Positions 25,510-35,300 are shown, counted from the first letter of the stretch. The stretch: 64,000 nucleotides of DNA from Halorhabdus sp. CBA1104 (GCF_009690625.1 NZ_CP033878.1:2418001-2482000); one strand, 5' to 3'. Numbers and translations: made by a program. The notes: generated from the sequence alone by a model not told the origin.

Positions 25510-25606
25510 CAGGACGGGTCGTGTCTCGATTGCTTTGACGTCGGCTTTGGCGGCCGCTCTTCGGCAGAACGCGCAATACCGTGAGTCGCCGTTGTCGAAG
25601 CAGCGT

Positions 25607-28126
25607 TCAGGGATCGTAGTCGCTGCCGACGACTTCCCGAATCCGCTCGGCGGTGACCTCACCCACTCCGCCAACCTCCAGCAGGTCCTCTTCGTTTGCG
25701 GTCATCACCGCCTCGACGGTGCTGAAGTGTTCGAGCAGTGCCTGGGCCGTCACCGGCCCGACGTCGGCGATCGAGGCGACGACGTACTCCTGTTGTTCGG
25801 CCAGCGTCTTCGATTGCTTCTCGCCGTGGACGCTCACCTCGCGGTCGCTCGCCTCCTGTTCCCGGGTCGCGATCGTCGCGAGCAACGCCGCAGTCCCCTC
25901 CTCGTCGGCTGTCCGGAGGACGCTCGCCCCGAAATCCACCGCCACCGACGCCAGCGCCCCGCGGATCGCGTTCGGGTGGACGTTCCGTTCTTCGTAGAGG
26001 CCCTCGCCCTCCAGAATCACGACCGGCCGATCGTAGTGCCGGGCGTCGTCTTTGACCTGCTCGAAGACCGACCGATCCCCGCCTGTCAGGGTATCCAGAA
26101 AGTCAGCGACCGATTTGCGCTCGACGACGACCCGATCCGAGAGAACGTAGTCGCCGACTTCCAGGGTCTCTAGGCGTGTCTCGATCCCTTCTTGGCGGGC
26201 GAGGTCCCGCCCGATCGCGCTGTCGAGTTCCCGCTGATCGATGACGACTTCGCACCCCTCCTCGCGCTTGGCTGTGGCGACCGTCCCCTCCGGATCGTCG
26301 TCACTGTCGTCGTCCTCATCGGCAGTCGACTCGACTGCATCCGCCTCGGTCGGCGCGAAGGCGTCTAGGCCGGTCTGGCCGTCGTCGTCTGTTTCCGTGC
26401 GTTCGTCGTTCTCCGTTGCCGTGCTGTCATCGTCTCCGTCGGACGCCGTGGTATCGTCGTCCTTCCTCCCGGTACCTTCGTGGGTATCGTCGGTCGCCGT
26501 GCTGTCAGCACTCTTTTCACTGCTGTCGAAAGCCGTTAGATTGACCTGTTCGTCCAGCCGGGATTCGATCTCGCCGGCGACGTCTTTCAGTTCCCGGAGT
26601 TCTTGCTCCATGCGCTTTTCGTCCTGGCGGGACTTCCAGAAGTAGGCCTCGTCGCGGGTGTCTTCGGCGATCAGGACCGTGACGGCCCCTTCGGTCTGGC
26701 GGCCGGTCCGGCCCTTGCGTTGGATCGAGCGAATCGCCGTCGGAACCGGTTCGTAAAAGAGGACGAGATCGACTTCGGGCACGTCCAGGCCCTCCTCGGC
26801 GACACTGGTCGAGACCAGGACTTCGAACTCGCCCGCGCGGAAGGCGTCTAAGGTTTCTTGCTGGTCGCTCTGGCTCATCCCATCGCTGCCCTCGGTGTCG
26901 CTTTGGCCGACGAACTTCCGGGTATCGAAGTGCTCACCCAGGAAGTCCGTCAGCGTCTCCGCGGTGTCGCGGGATTCGGTGAAGACGATGACGCGCTCGC
27001 CGTCCTCGATGCCGAGCGTTTGGGCGATCAGCACGCGCGTCCGTCTGAATTTCGGGTGCAGATCGTCGAAGTCCTCGGCTTTCCGGACGGCCTCCCGGAC
27101 TTTCGGTTCACTGACCAGCCGCTGGTCGGCCTTCGAGGCCCCCGAAGAGCGAGCGGCGTTTTTCAATCGCTCGAAGTACCGGCGTAGACTCTCGACGCTT
27201 TGGGTTTCGGCGTAGGTGACGGCCGTCCGGAGTTTGCGGATTTCGGCCAGTAGACTCATCCCCTGATAGCCTTCCGACTGGTCTGCGTCCATCAACTCCT
27301 GCACCTTGGCCTGGATCTTCCGGATCTCTCGTTCGGAAACGTCGGGCTGGGTCGTGCCGGTGACACCCAGTTCTTTCAGCTGGCTCATCCGGTCTTTGAT
27401 CACTTCGTGTAGGCCATCCCGGATCTCGACGACCGGTTCAGGCAACTCGACACGTTCCCAGTCGACGCTCGTCTGGTGGGTGTAGGCGGCCACGTCGGCG
27501 TCGTCCTCGGTCATCACCTCGACTTCCCGAATGCCGAGGTTGGCACAGACCTGCAAGATTGCTTCCTCGTCGTCGCCCGGTGAGGCGCTCATGCCTGTCA
27601 CGAGTGGCTCTTCGGCCTCGGCGTGGTAGCGCTCGGCGATGAACGTGTAGGGGTATTCGCCGCTGGCACGGTGGCACTCGTCGAAGGTGCAGTGGGTCAC
27701 AGGAGAGAGGTCGATCCGCGAGCCGAGAATGTCGTTCTCGACGACCTGCGGCGTCGCGATCACGACTGTCGCCTCGTCCCACAATTCGGCGCGGTCGTCG
27801 GGCCGCACCTCGCCGGTGAAGACGACGATTGCCTCGTCGTCGATCGTTAATGCCTCCCGGTAGAACTCGGCGTGTTGCTGGACGAGGGGCTTGGTCGGGG
27901 CCAACAGGAGGGCCTTTCCGCCAGCCTCGTTGAGCCGTTGTACGGTCACCAGCAGACTGACGGTCGTCTTCCCCAACCCCGTCGGCAGACAGACCAGGGT
28001 GTGGCTCGTGGCCGCGGCGTCTGCCAGTTGGGTCTGGTAGGCTCGCTGTTCGAGCACGCCGGTTTCGACGAGCGGCCCGTCGACGTACTCGCCGTCAGCA
28101 TCTTCGCCCTCGCCTGTCGCTGCCAT
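25607..28126 (-). CDS. hef: Hef-type helicase/nuclease (FANCM/XPF-like)
   Basis: 839 residues from the ATG at 28126; codons upstream lack family sequence. N-terminal SF2 helicase: CLPTGLGKTTVSLL (motif I), FDECHRASGEYPY (motif II), TGMSASPG (motif III), EEGLDVPEVDLVLFYEPVP and IQRKGRTGRQ (motifs V and VI), with a helical insert. A ~90-residue acidic linker follows. The C-terminus is an XPF-type nuclease (VVERKSVADFLDTLTGGDR) with tandem helix-hairpin-helix motifs (IADVGPVTAQALLEHFS; VGGVGEVTAERIREVVG). Hef processes stalled replication forks. The linker contains QTGLDAFA, a PCNA-binding-like motif. Confidence 0.95.
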   Translation of the reverse strand: MAATGEGEDADGEYVDGPLVETGVLEQRAYQTQLADAAATSHTLVCLPTGLGKTTVSLLVTVQRLNEAGGKALLLAPTKPLVQQHAEFYREALTIDDEAIVVFTGEVRPDDRAELWDEATVVIATPQVVENDILGSRIDLSPVTHCTFDECHRASGEYPYTFIAERYHAEAEEPLVTGMSASPGDDEEAILQVCANLGIREVEVMTEDDADVAAYTHQTSVDWERVELPEPVVEIRDGLHEVIKDRMSQLKELGVTGTTQPDVSEREIRKIQAKVQELMDADQSEGYQGMSLLAEIRKLRTAVTYAETQSVESLRRYFERLKNAARSSGASKADQRLVSEPKVREAVRKAEDFDDLHPKFRRTRVLIAQTLGIEDGERVIVFTESRDTAETLTDFLGEHFDTRKFVGQSDTEGSDGMSQSDQQETLDAFRAGEFEVLVSTSVAEEGLDVPEVDLVLFYEPVPTAIRSIQRKGRTGRQTEGAVTVLIAEDTRDEAYFWKSRQDEKRMEQELRELKDVAGEIESRLDEQVNLTAFDSSEKSADSTATDDTHEGTGRKDDDTTASDGDDDSTATENDERTETDDDGQTGLDAFAPTEADAVESTADEDDDSDDDPEGTVATAKREEGCEVVIDQRELDSAIGRDLARQEGIETRLETLEVGDYVLSDRVVVERKSVADFLDTLTGGDRSVFEQVKDDARHYDRPVVILEGEGLYEERNVHPNAIRGALASVAVDFGASVLRTADEEGTAALLATIATREQEASDREVSVHGEKQSKTLAEQQEYVVASIADVGPVTAQALLEHFSTVEAVMTANEEDLLEVGGVGEVTAERIREVVGSDYDP

Positions 28127-28262
28127 TTCCCCATCGTTTGCCCTGCCAGCGCCTAAGCGTTCGGATACCACGGTGAAAGTGATCTGCCTGTCCGGACGGG
28201 CGGCCCACGAGGGAGCCCTGCGACGCATCTCGAATCGTCGTCTAGCGTCCCCTCGACGGTCC

Positions 28263-28889
28263 TTACAGCACCGTCAGTGCGCCTTCCATCGCCACGGCGG
28301 CCGCGATCGGGATCGTCAGGTTGTCGTCGATCACGTACCCGCCCACGACGGGCTTGATGCCGTCGGCAACCGTCGCCGCGATCCCGCCAAGCACCGCCGG
28401 CACGGTCGGGACGAACGGGGCAGCAAGCAGCGTACTGAGCCCGAACGTCGCGAGCAACACCCACGCCTGTTTGGCTGTCCGGAGTTCGCCCGATCCCAGC
28501 AGCCCGCTGAACGGATCGGCGATGGTGAGCATGAGCATCGCCGGGACGGCGACTGGCGACCGTCCAAGCCCCTCGACGAGCGCCGTCGAACCCGGCGGCG
28601 AGAAGGCGAACGCGACCACGGTCAGCCCGACCGCACCGAGGAAGTACCCAGCGAGATTCTCCTGTTCGTAGCTCCGGGTGAGTCGATCGAACACCCACCA
28701 CTCGAAGCCGGCGACGAGTCTGAACGACTCGAAGCCAAGAGCGATGAGGACGGCTATGCCGAGAAAAGCCTGGATGTGACGCCACTCGATCGCGTCGACG
28801 AAGATGTACGAGAGCGGAACGACGCTGGTACTGGCGTGGACGAGCCGTCTGGCGATCTCGCCGTCAGCGTCCCGGAGGCCGCCCGCCAC
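28263..28889 (-). CDS. Dolichol kinase/phosphatidate cytidylyltransferase-like membrane protein
   Basis: 208 residues with a GTG start, taken at 28889. Several membrane helices are visible. EIARRLVHASTSVVPL at the N-terminus and ADPFSGLLGSGEL plus ADGIKPVVGGYVIDDNLTIPI at the C-terminal end match the SEC59/VTE5/cytidylyltransferase-type family, where the Asp-rich motif binds CTP and metal. It would phosphorylate a polyprenol or act on an isoprenoid alcohol in membrane or glycosylation metabolism; the substrate is not decided. Four bases follow the glyS stop. Confidence 0.75.
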   Translation of the reverse strand: MAGGLRDADGEIARRLVHASTSVVPLSYIFVDAIEWRHIQAFLGIAVLIALGFESFRLVAGFEWWVFDRLTRSYEQENLAGYFLGAVGLTVVAFAFSPPGSTALVEGLGRSPVAVPAMLMLTIADPFSGLLGSGELRTAKQAWVLLATFGLSTLLAAPFVPTVPAVLGGIAATVADGIKPVVGGYVIDDNLTIPIAAAVAMEGALTVL

Positions 28890-28893
28890 GGTT

Positions 28894-30657
28894 TCAGATG
28901 TCCTCGAAGGCCTGCTCGCCCTCGACTAACGCCTCGATCGTCGCCCCGAGAGTCTCGATAGCGACGCGGCGCTGGGTGGTGCTGTCCCGGTCACGGATCG
29001 TCACGGTCCCGTCTTCGAGGGTGTCGTAGTCGACGGTCACACAGTAGGGTGTCCCGACTTCGTCCTGACGGCGGTAGCGTCGACCGATCGCCCCCGAGTC
29101 GTCGTACGTGACCGCGAGGCCTGTCGCTCTGAGATCCTGTGCGAGTTCCCGAGCGCGCTCGCCCAACCCGTCTTTGTCCATCAGCGGGAAGACGCCGACG
29201 GTCGTCGGGGCGACCTCGGGCGGGAGCGAGAGGTAGGTCCGCTGTTCGCCGTCGACTTCGTCCTCACGGTATGAGTGATCGAGTGCCGTATAGAGCGCCC
29301 GGTCGATGCCCAGCGAGGGTTCGACGACGTGCGGTGTGACGTGCTCGCCGGATTCAGTGACCTCCTCGACGGCAAAGCCCGTCTGTTCGACGGGGACGGT
29401 GTAGCTCTCGTCGTCGACCTCGACGGTTACTTCTTCGCCTTCGAAGGCATCTGGGTCGTCCGCGGCAAGCGTCTCCAAGGCCGCGGCCACGTCGCCGGCC
29501 GCGCCGCCGAACTCCGGCCCGAGGTAACTCATGTCCGGATCGACCGTCGGCGTCTCGACGGTGACGGGATCGTCGTACTGTTTGAAGATCGTGAACTCTT
29601 CTTCGGAGTGGGAATCGTGTTTCGAGAGGTCGTAGTCGGCCCGGTAGGCGAACCCGCCCAGTTCGATCCAGTCCGGGTCCTCACCGGGATCGCTGACGTC
29701 ACCTTCGGCGTCCCAGCAATCCTCGGAGTAGTGGGCGAGTTCGCCGGGGCGGTGCTGTCGAAAGCGGAACCGGTCCATATCTAGGCCGATGCGGTCGTAC
29801 CACTCGGCAGCGACACCAAGGTAGTAGGCGATCCACGGGTCGGCGACGATACTGTGGTCGACCACCTCGGCGATCGTGGTCTCGATGACGCCGCCGCCCT
29901 CGCAGTCCTGGGCGGTGGCTGGATAGAACCGTGCAGAAACGTCTGCCACCGACGAGAGATCCGGCTCGTCTTCTTCTGGATCGACGAACAGTTCGAGTTC
30001 GGCCTGGCTGAACTCTCGGACGCGAAGCAGTGACTTCCGGGGGCTGATCTCGTTGCGGTAGGCCCGGCCGATCTGTGTTACCCCGAACGGTAGCTGGTTG
30101 CGGGCGTACTCTGCGAGTTGTGGGAACTCGATGAAGATCCCCTGGGCTGTTTCGGGTCGAAGGTAGCCCGGTGACGACGACCCCGGCCCGATATTGGTCT
30201 CGAACATCAGATTGAACTGCTCGATAGCTTGGCCGGCAAGTCCCGTCCCGCAGGTCGGACAGACGAGTTCGTACTCGGCGATGACCTCCTCGACGCGTTC
30301 GGGGGCCAGCGATTCGGCCTCCTCGATCCCAGTGTCGGGGTCGTCCTCGATTATGTGGTCGGCCCGGTGGGACTCGCTGCACTCGGGACACTCCACGAGC
30401 ATGTCGTCGAACCCATCGAGGTGGCCCGAGGCTTCGAAGACGGGTTCGGGCAGGACCGTCGGCGCGTCGACCTCCATGTGGCCTTCCTGGATGGCAAAGC
30501 GGTCACGCCACGTGTCCTCGACGTTGCGTTTCAGCGCGGCACCCTGCGGGCCGTACGTGTAGAAACCGGAGATCCCGCCGTAGGCGCCGGCCGATTGGAG
30601 GAAGAAACCGCGGCGTTTGGCCAGTTCGACCAGTCGTTGTGCCTCTACCTGGGTCAT
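28894..30657 (-). CDS. glyS: Glycyl-tRNA synthetase
   Basis: 587 residues, the archaeal/eukaryotic alpha2 type. Class II motifs are recognisable: GFYTYGPQGAALKRNVEDTWR (motif 1), LPFGVTQIGRAYRNEISPR (motif 2), and VVEPSLGIDRALYTALDHSY (motif 3). Two CxxC pairs (ECPECSE and VCPTCGT) form a zinc-binding insertion. A C-terminal anticodon-binding domain follows. The start overlaps the stop of the upstream CBS gene by 4 bp (ATGA). Confidence 0.95.
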   Translation of the reverse strand: MTQVEAQRLVELAKRRGFFLQSAGAYGGISGFYTYGPQGAALKRNVEDTWRDRFAIQEGHMEVDAPTVLPEPVFEASGHLDGFDDMLVECPECSESHRADHIIEDDPDTGIEEAESLAPERVEEVIAEYELVCPTCGTGLAGQAIEQFNLMFETNIGPGSSSPGYLRPETAQGIFIEFPQLAEYARNQLPFGVTQIGRAYRNEISPRKSLLRVREFSQAELELFVDPEEDEPDLSSVADVSARFYPATAQDCEGGGVIETTIAEVVDHSIVADPWIAYYLGVAAEWYDRIGLDMDRFRFRQHRPGELAHYSEDCWDAEGDVSDPGEDPDWIELGGFAYRADYDLSKHDSHSEEEFTIFKQYDDPVTVETPTVDPDMSYLGPEFGGAAGDVAAALETLAADDPDAFEGEEVTVEVDDESYTVPVEQTGFAVEEVTESGEHVTPHVVEPSLGIDRALYTALDHSYREDEVDGEQRTYLSLPPEVAPTTVGVFPLMDKDGLGERARELAQDLRATGLAVTYDDSGAIGRRYRRQDEVGTPYCVTVDYDTLEDGTVTIRDRDSTTQRRVAIETLGATIEALVEGEQAFEDI

Positions 30658-31529
30658 CGTAGCGCTTTCAGGACGTCGATGTCGCGGACGATGCCCGCGA
30701 GGTCGTCACCCGAGACTAGCGGCACCTGCTCGATCCCGTGTCTGATGAGCAACTGGGCCGCTTCCTGGGCGGTCCGGCGGCCGTTGACCGTCACGAGATC
30801 GGCCGTCATGAACTCACTGACCGGCTCGTCCGGAATCTCGACGTTCCGGGTCGGCATGTAGCTGTTGCCGACGGCTTTGATGCCTTCCCACATCCACTCG
30901 TCGTCCTGGTTGGCGATGGATTCACCCGTCTCGGCCTCGCCTTCGACGACTTCAGCCTCCGTTAGGACGTCGACTTCGGTCAGCATGCCACACATGTCTG
31001 TGTCGTCGTCGAGGACGACCCCGTAGGGAACGTCGGCGTGAGACAGTTCTCGTTCTGCGACGGGCAACGGCGTCCCAGCGTAGACACAATTGACGTCACG
31101 TCGGGCGAGGTCGCCGACTGCTCGATCACCGTCGTCGACGCTTCCTTCCGCGATCGCTCGAACGACGTCCGTGATCGTGACGATCCCTTCGAGCTGGCCG
31201 TCGACGACCGGGACGCGTGGCTCGCCCGTCTCGACGATCGTCCGAGCGACGTTTTCCAGCGCAGTGTCCGCAGTCGTCGTCGGTACTTCCTCGACGAGCA
31301 AGGCGAGCTGGTCCTCATCAGGATGTTTGATCAGGGAGTCACGCGTGACGATCCCGCGGAACTGTTCGCCCTCGTCGGTCTCTTTGACGACTGGGACCGA
31401 CGAGAACTGTCGTTCTTGTAAATACTCGAGGACGTCGTCTCTGGTGCCCGGTATCTCGACCGTGACGACATCCTCCCGTGGCGTCATGACGTCCGCGACG
31501 TTCATACTGGCAAGTACTCCCAGGTCCAC
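30654..31529 (-). CDS. Four-CBS-domain protein
   Basis: 291 residues with about four CBS modules in two pairs: VADVMTPREDVVTVEI ... FRGIVTRDSL, ALENVARTIVETGEPRVPVVDGQLEGIVTITDVV, VNCVYAGTPLPVAERELSHADVPYGVVLD, and VSEFMTADLVTVNGRRTAQEAAQLLIRHGIEQVPLV. CBS pairs bind adenine nucleotides or act as energy sensors. An inner ATG (MNVADVMTPRED, residue 9) may be the true start. It overlaps glyS by 4 bp, so they are co-translated. Confidence 0.85.
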   Translation of the reverse strand: MDLGVLASMNVADVMTPREDVVTVEIPGTRDDVLEYLQERQFSSVPVVKETDEGEQFRGIVTRDSLIKHPDEDQLALLVEEVPTTTADTALENVARTIVETGEPRVPVVDGQLEGIVTITDVVRAIAEGSVDDGDRAVGDLARRDVNCVYAGTPLPVAERELSHADVPYGVVLDDDTDMCGMLTEVDVLTEAEVVEGEAETGESIANQDDEWMWEGIKAVGNSYMPTRNVEIPDEPVSEFMTADLVTVNGRRTAQEAAQLLIRHGIEQVPLVSGDDLAGIVRDIDVLKALR

Positions 31530-31556
31530 GTACTAAATCTTTGTTTAGTTGGCGTG

Positions 31557-31647
31557 CCCGATCTCACCCCGCTACGTGAGCGGCTCCGCTCGGATCGGGG
31601 TCAATTGTATCGGTCAACTGACGCCAAGCGTCAGACGTCTGGCTGAC
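31557..31647. repeat. Cluster of nested short hairpins
   Basis: Within 90 bases lie a stem CCCGATC/GATCGGG (31557-31563 with 31593-31599) enclosing GAGCGG-CT-CCGCTC (31578-31591), then CTGACGC-CAA-GCGTCAG (31618-31634) and the palindrome CAGACGTCTG (31632-31641). Two more clusters of this style are at 35124-35300 and 58094-58188. They could be transcript ends, protein-binding repeats or mobile palindromes. Confidence 0.6.
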
Positions 31648-31710
31648 GAATCGCGGTACTGCCAGTGGGTTTCGGCACGTTTATGTATGATTGTTACCTA
31701 CTCACATAGT

Positions 31711-31875
31711 ATGTCGCAACAGCCCGACGCGCTCGCGGCAGACGGTCACTCAGACGGTGAAATCATGGCCGCAATCGAGGACGACGAGGCGCTCGTCATA
31801 GCCGACATCAGCCGCGACAATGCGTATCTTTCGATGCCGGTGGCGGAGGCGGCGTCGCTGTCGGCGTGGCGATAG
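31711..31875 (+). CDS. DUF7556-like small protein
   Basis: 54 residues from the ATG at 31711. It contains EALVIADISRDNAYLSMPVAEA and ends LSAWR, which I recognise by recollection as the haloarchaeal family DUF7556. An AT-rich TTATGTATGATTG at 31681 is a likely TATA box about 25 bp upstream, so the transcript would have little or no leader. Function unknown. Confidence 0.65.
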   Translation: MSQQPDALAADGHSDGEIMAAIEDDEALVIADISRDNAYLSMPVAEAASLSAWR

Positions 31876-31971
31876 GGCTCGCTGTTTTTGCGGTTTGTGC
31901 CTTCCCGGACTGCTTGCCGTCGCCAGCGGGAGAAAACAAGCGTTATGCCGGGGCGTGCAGTCACCCCTGAT

Positions 31972-33549
31972 ATGGAGATCGTAGTCACGGGCCCGGTCGA
32001 CGAGGCCGGACTGACACTGCTTGCCGAGGCGGGCCACGACGTCCGGACTGTCGAGGTCGACGGCCCGGCGGCACTGGCCGACCAAGCCGAGACTGCCGAC
32101 GCACTGATCGTCGCCGGTGACGTGGCGGTCACGTCCACTGTTTTCGAGCGTGCCCCGGACCTGCAGATCGTCGGCCAGGCCGGGATCGACGTCGAGGCCA
32201 TCGACGTGGAAGCGGCGACCGACAGTGGCGTCTTGGTCGCTAATGCCCCCGAAGAGAGCGTTCGATCGATCGCCGAATTCGTCGTCGGACTGGTCTTTGC
32301 CACCGGGCGTGGGATCCCGCAAGGACACGTCCGGCTCAAAGATGGCGAGTGGGCGAAAGGTGACATTCTCGGCTCGGAACTGGACGGCAAGACGGCAGGC
32401 CTCATCGGGTTCGACGACGTCGGCCAGGAAGTCACAAAGCGGCTAGGCAACCTCGGGCTCGATCTCGTCGTCTACGCACCCGAGGCCGACGACGAGCAGG
32501 TCGAACGGGTCGGTGCTGCGGTCGCCGACTACGAGACGGTCCTCGAGCAGGCTGACTTCCTTTCGCTGCACGCAAGCGCCGACGAGGGCGTCGTACTCGG
32601 GGAAGATGCATTCGACACCCTCGGTGAGGGGTATCTGGTCAACTGCGGCGATCCGGCGCTGATCGACGAATCCGCGCTGGCCTCGGCCGTCGACGATGGA
32701 CCGTTGCACGGTGCCGCGCTCGATACGGTACAGGAGGCCCCACTCTCCGCGGACAGTCCGCTCCGTGACGTCGAGGACGTCATCGTAACCCCCGGCATCG
32801 CCACTCGCACGACCGGGACTGCTGAATCCGTTTCGACCGCAATCGCCCGCCAGGTCCTTGCTGCATTCGCCGACGAACCGGTCGCAAACGCCGTCAACGC
32901 GCCCTCGATTTCACCCGACAAGTACCCGATGGTCCGGCCGTACGCCGATCTCGCCGAGACGGCTGGTCGGATCGCTCTCCAGCTATTCGAGGGGACACCT
33001 TCGGCCGTCGCGGTCGACTATGCCGGCGAGATCGCGACCGAAGACGTCGAACCGATCACGGCAGGCGCGCTCACGGGTGTGTTCGAGTCACTCGGCTGGG
33101 ACGCCAATCCGGTCAATGCTCGCCGTGTCGCCCAGCGGGAAGGCGTCTCTGTCGAGGTCTCGACGAGCCACGATGCGCCGGACTTCCAGAATCTCTTGAC
33201 CGTCACCGTCAGTGATGGTGACCGCTCCCTCAGCGTCGAAGGGACGCAGTTTGCCGACCAAGACCCCCGTATCGTCAGTATCGACGACTACTGGCTCGAG
33301 GCGATCCCCCACGGCTACATGCTGATCGTCCGGAACGCCGACGCACCAGGCGTCATCGGGTACATTGGGACGGTCCTTGGCGAGCACGACGTCAACATCG
33401 CGGGCATGTTCAACAGCCGCGAAGCGATCGGTGGAGAGGCCATGTCGGTGTACAACCTCGACGACGAACCGACGACGGCTGTCCTCGAAGCGCTCAACGA
33501 CGACGACCGTATCCTCGAGACGACGGTTGTCGAACTCAACGGCTTCTGA
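31972..33549 (+). CDS. serA: D-3-phosphoglycerate dehydrogenase
   Basis: 525 residues from the ATG at 31972, the length of archaeal SerA. It oxidises 3-phosphoglycerate in the first step of serine biosynthesis. Visible parts are a Rossmann domain with ELDGKTAGLIGFDDVGQEVTKRL, VVYAPEADDEQVERVG, the dehydrogenase motifs LVNCGDPALIDESALASAVDDG and GIATRTTGTAESVSTAIARQVL, an intervening (ASB) domain, and a C-terminal ACT domain (MLIVRNADAPGVIGYIGTVL) for allosteric control. The usual NAD motif GxGxxG is GFDDVG here, so the loop is atypical. Confidence 0.9.
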   Translation: MEIVVTGPVDEAGLTLLAEAGHDVRTVEVDGPAALADQAETADALIVAGDVAVTSTVFERAPDLQIVGQAGIDVEAIDVEAATDSGVLVANAPEESVRSIAEFVVGLVFATGRGIPQGHVRLKDGEWAKGDILGSELDGKTAGLIGFDDVGQEVTKRLGNLGLDLVVYAPEADDEQVERVGAAVADYETVLEQADFLSLHASADEGVVLGEDAFDTLGEGYLVNCGDPALIDESALASAVDDGPLHGAALDTVQEAPLSADSPLRDVEDVIVTPGIATRTTGTAESVSTAIARQVLAAFADEPVANAVNAPSISPDKYPMVRPYADLAETAGRIALQLFEGTPSAVAVDYAGEIATEDVEPITAGALTGVFESLGWDANPVNARRVAQREGVSVEVSTSHDAPDFQNLLTVTVSDGDRSLSVEGTQFADQDPRIVSIDDYWLEAIPHGYMLIVRNADAPGVIGYIGTVLGEHDVNIAGMFNSREAIGGEAMSVYNLDDEPTTAVLEALNDDDRILETTVVELNGF

Positions 33550-33759
33550 CCTCCGGCCCAGCGCACCTCTTTGGGCTCGTTTTGAGCACGCCACCTTTGG
33601 GGTGTTGACCACCCGATAACGTTACTCGTTGCCACAGAGCGACGACCGATCTGCCAGAGACTCCCTCTCGCTGGGGTCGCTCGATATATCGAGTAGTGAC
33701 CCAGCCGGCGCTCTGCTGTTATCGTCTCGATACTCGATTCACAGCCGCCCGATTGGCCT

Positions 33760-35031
33760 TCAGGAACGCAGATGCGTGAGCACTTTGTCGGTATCGTCGG
33801 GTACTGGCTCGGGTTCGGTCCCGGCCGCGACGGCGGCGTCGGGATCTTTCAGTAGGTGGCCAGTCGTCAGACAGACCACGGACTCCTCGGCACCGATCTC
33901 GCCTTGCTCGCGGAGTTTCCGCAGCCCTGCGATCGAAGTCGCCGACGCGGGTTCGACGCCGACGCCCTCCTCGGCGAGCGCTCGCTGGGCGTCAGTAATT
34001 GCCTCGTCGCTGACCGCGACTGCCGTCCCGCCCGTCTCTCGAATACCCGGGAGTGCTTTGGGCGCGTTGACCGGGTTGCCGATGCGGATCGCCGTCGCGA
34101 TCGTTTCGACATCTTCCCAGCGCTCGACGTGATCCCAGCCCTTCTCGATGGCTTCGACCATCGGTGCCGATCCCTCGGCCTGGACGCCGGTGAGTTTCGG
34201 GATGTCGTCGGCGTCGATCGCGCCGCTGGCTTCCAGTTCACGGAAGCACTTGTACAGTGCGGCGGTGTTGCCGGCGTTGCCGACCGGTAGCACGATTCGG
34301 TCGGGAAAGTGGCCTTCTTCGTCGCGGAACTGCTCCATGATCTCCAGGCCGATCGTCTTCTGGCCCTCCAGCCGGAAGGGGTTCAGCGAGTTCAGCAGGT
34401 AGGCTTCCCCGCGGTCAGCGAGGTCCTGGACGATATCGAGACAGCGATCGAAGTTCCCGTCGACTTCGAGGATGCGCGCGCCGTGGAGACTCGCCTGGGC
34501 GATTTTCCCGGCAGCGACCTTGCCTTCCGGCAAGAGCACGAGCACTTGCAGTCCGGCCCGTGACCCGTAGGCCGACAGCGCGGCGGAGGTGTTGCCCGTC
34601 GAGGCACAGGCCAGCCGGTCCACACCGACTTCCTGGGCGACGCGGACGCCGACTGTCATCCCGCGATCCTTGAAACTCCCGGTCGGGTTCATTCCCTCGT
34701 GTTTGACCCGCAAGCGCTCGATACCGATTTCGGCTTCCAGCTGGGGGACTTCGTGGAGTGGCGTGGTACCTTCCGGGAGCGTCACGCCGGTGTCGAAGGG
34801 CAAGGCGGCACTGTACCGCCAGACGCCGCCGTGGAAGGCACTCGATTCGTCACCGAACTCATCGAACGTCGGCAGGTCGGCATACCGGACTTCGAGCAAC
34901 CCGCCACACGCGTCACACGTATAGCGGATGCCATCGAACGGCGGGTACGTCTTGGCACACTCGATGCAGGTCAGCCAAACGCCATCGGTGGCGGTGGCCG
35001 GTTCGTCTTGCGTGATCTCTAGATGGCTCAT
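33760..35031 (-). CDS. thrC: Threonine synthase
   Basis: 423 residues from the ATG at 35031. It converts O-phosphohomoserine to threonine using pyridoxal phosphate. The N-terminus has a CxxC zinc-type pair (TCIECAKTYP and TCDACGG). The PLP lysine lies in NPTGSFKDRGMTVGV and the phosphate loop in PVGNAGNTAALYK. Convergent with serA, with 210 bp between stops. Confidence 0.95.
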   Translation of the reverse strand: MSHLEITQDEPATATDGVWLTCIECAKTYPPFDGIRYTCDACGGLLEVRYADLPTFDEFGDESSAFHGGVWRYSAALPFDTGVTLPEGTTPLHEVPQLEAEIGIERLRVKHEGMNPTGSFKDRGMTVGVRVAQEVGVDRLACASTGNTSAALSAYGSRAGLQVLVLLPEGKVAAGKIAQASLHGARILEVDGNFDRCLDIVQDLADRGEAYLLNSLNPFRLEGQKTIGLEIMEQFRDEEGHFPDRIVLPVGNAGNTAALYKCFRELEASGAIDADDIPKLTGVQAEGSAPMVEAIEKGWDHVERWEDVETIATAIRIGNPVNAPKALPGIRETGGTAVAVSDEAITDAQRALAEEGVGVEPASATSIAGLRKLREQGEIGAEESVVCLTTGHLLKDPDAAVAAGTEPEPVPDDTDKVLTHLRS

Positions 35032-35123
35032 TGGGTGTCCCGACGTGTCGCAGTGGAAAAAAGCCGCGGAATCCACGCCACCACTTTTAGTTCATCGGGT
35101 TCGCTCTGTGAACCCGATCTGCT

Positions 35124-35300
35124 CACGGACGCGCAGCGTCCGAATGCTCGCGGGCCGTAGGCCCGCTCACACTGTCCGTGGGAACAACGCTTCCACGCCA
35201 TTCGCATGGTCAGCGGGACCGCCGGTCCCGCTCGACTCCCAAGAACGTGGTCCTCACGAGTGAAGTGAGTGTGGGCTCGGCAGAGCTTGCTCTACCGGTG
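35124..35300. repeat. Chain of hairpins between thrC and the arg operon
   Basis: At least three strong hairpins follow each other: CGGACGC-GCA-GCGTCCG (35126-35142), GCGGGCC-GTA-GGCCCGC (35150-35166) and AGCGGGACC-GCC-GGTCCCGCT (35212-35232). A weaker AGAGC-TT-GCTCT is at 35282-35293. CACGGAC (35124-35130) can also pair with GTCCGTG (35174-35180) and enclose the first two, so the structure can be nested. The region lies downstream of argF and upstream of thrC, both on the minus strand. Confidence 0.65.
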
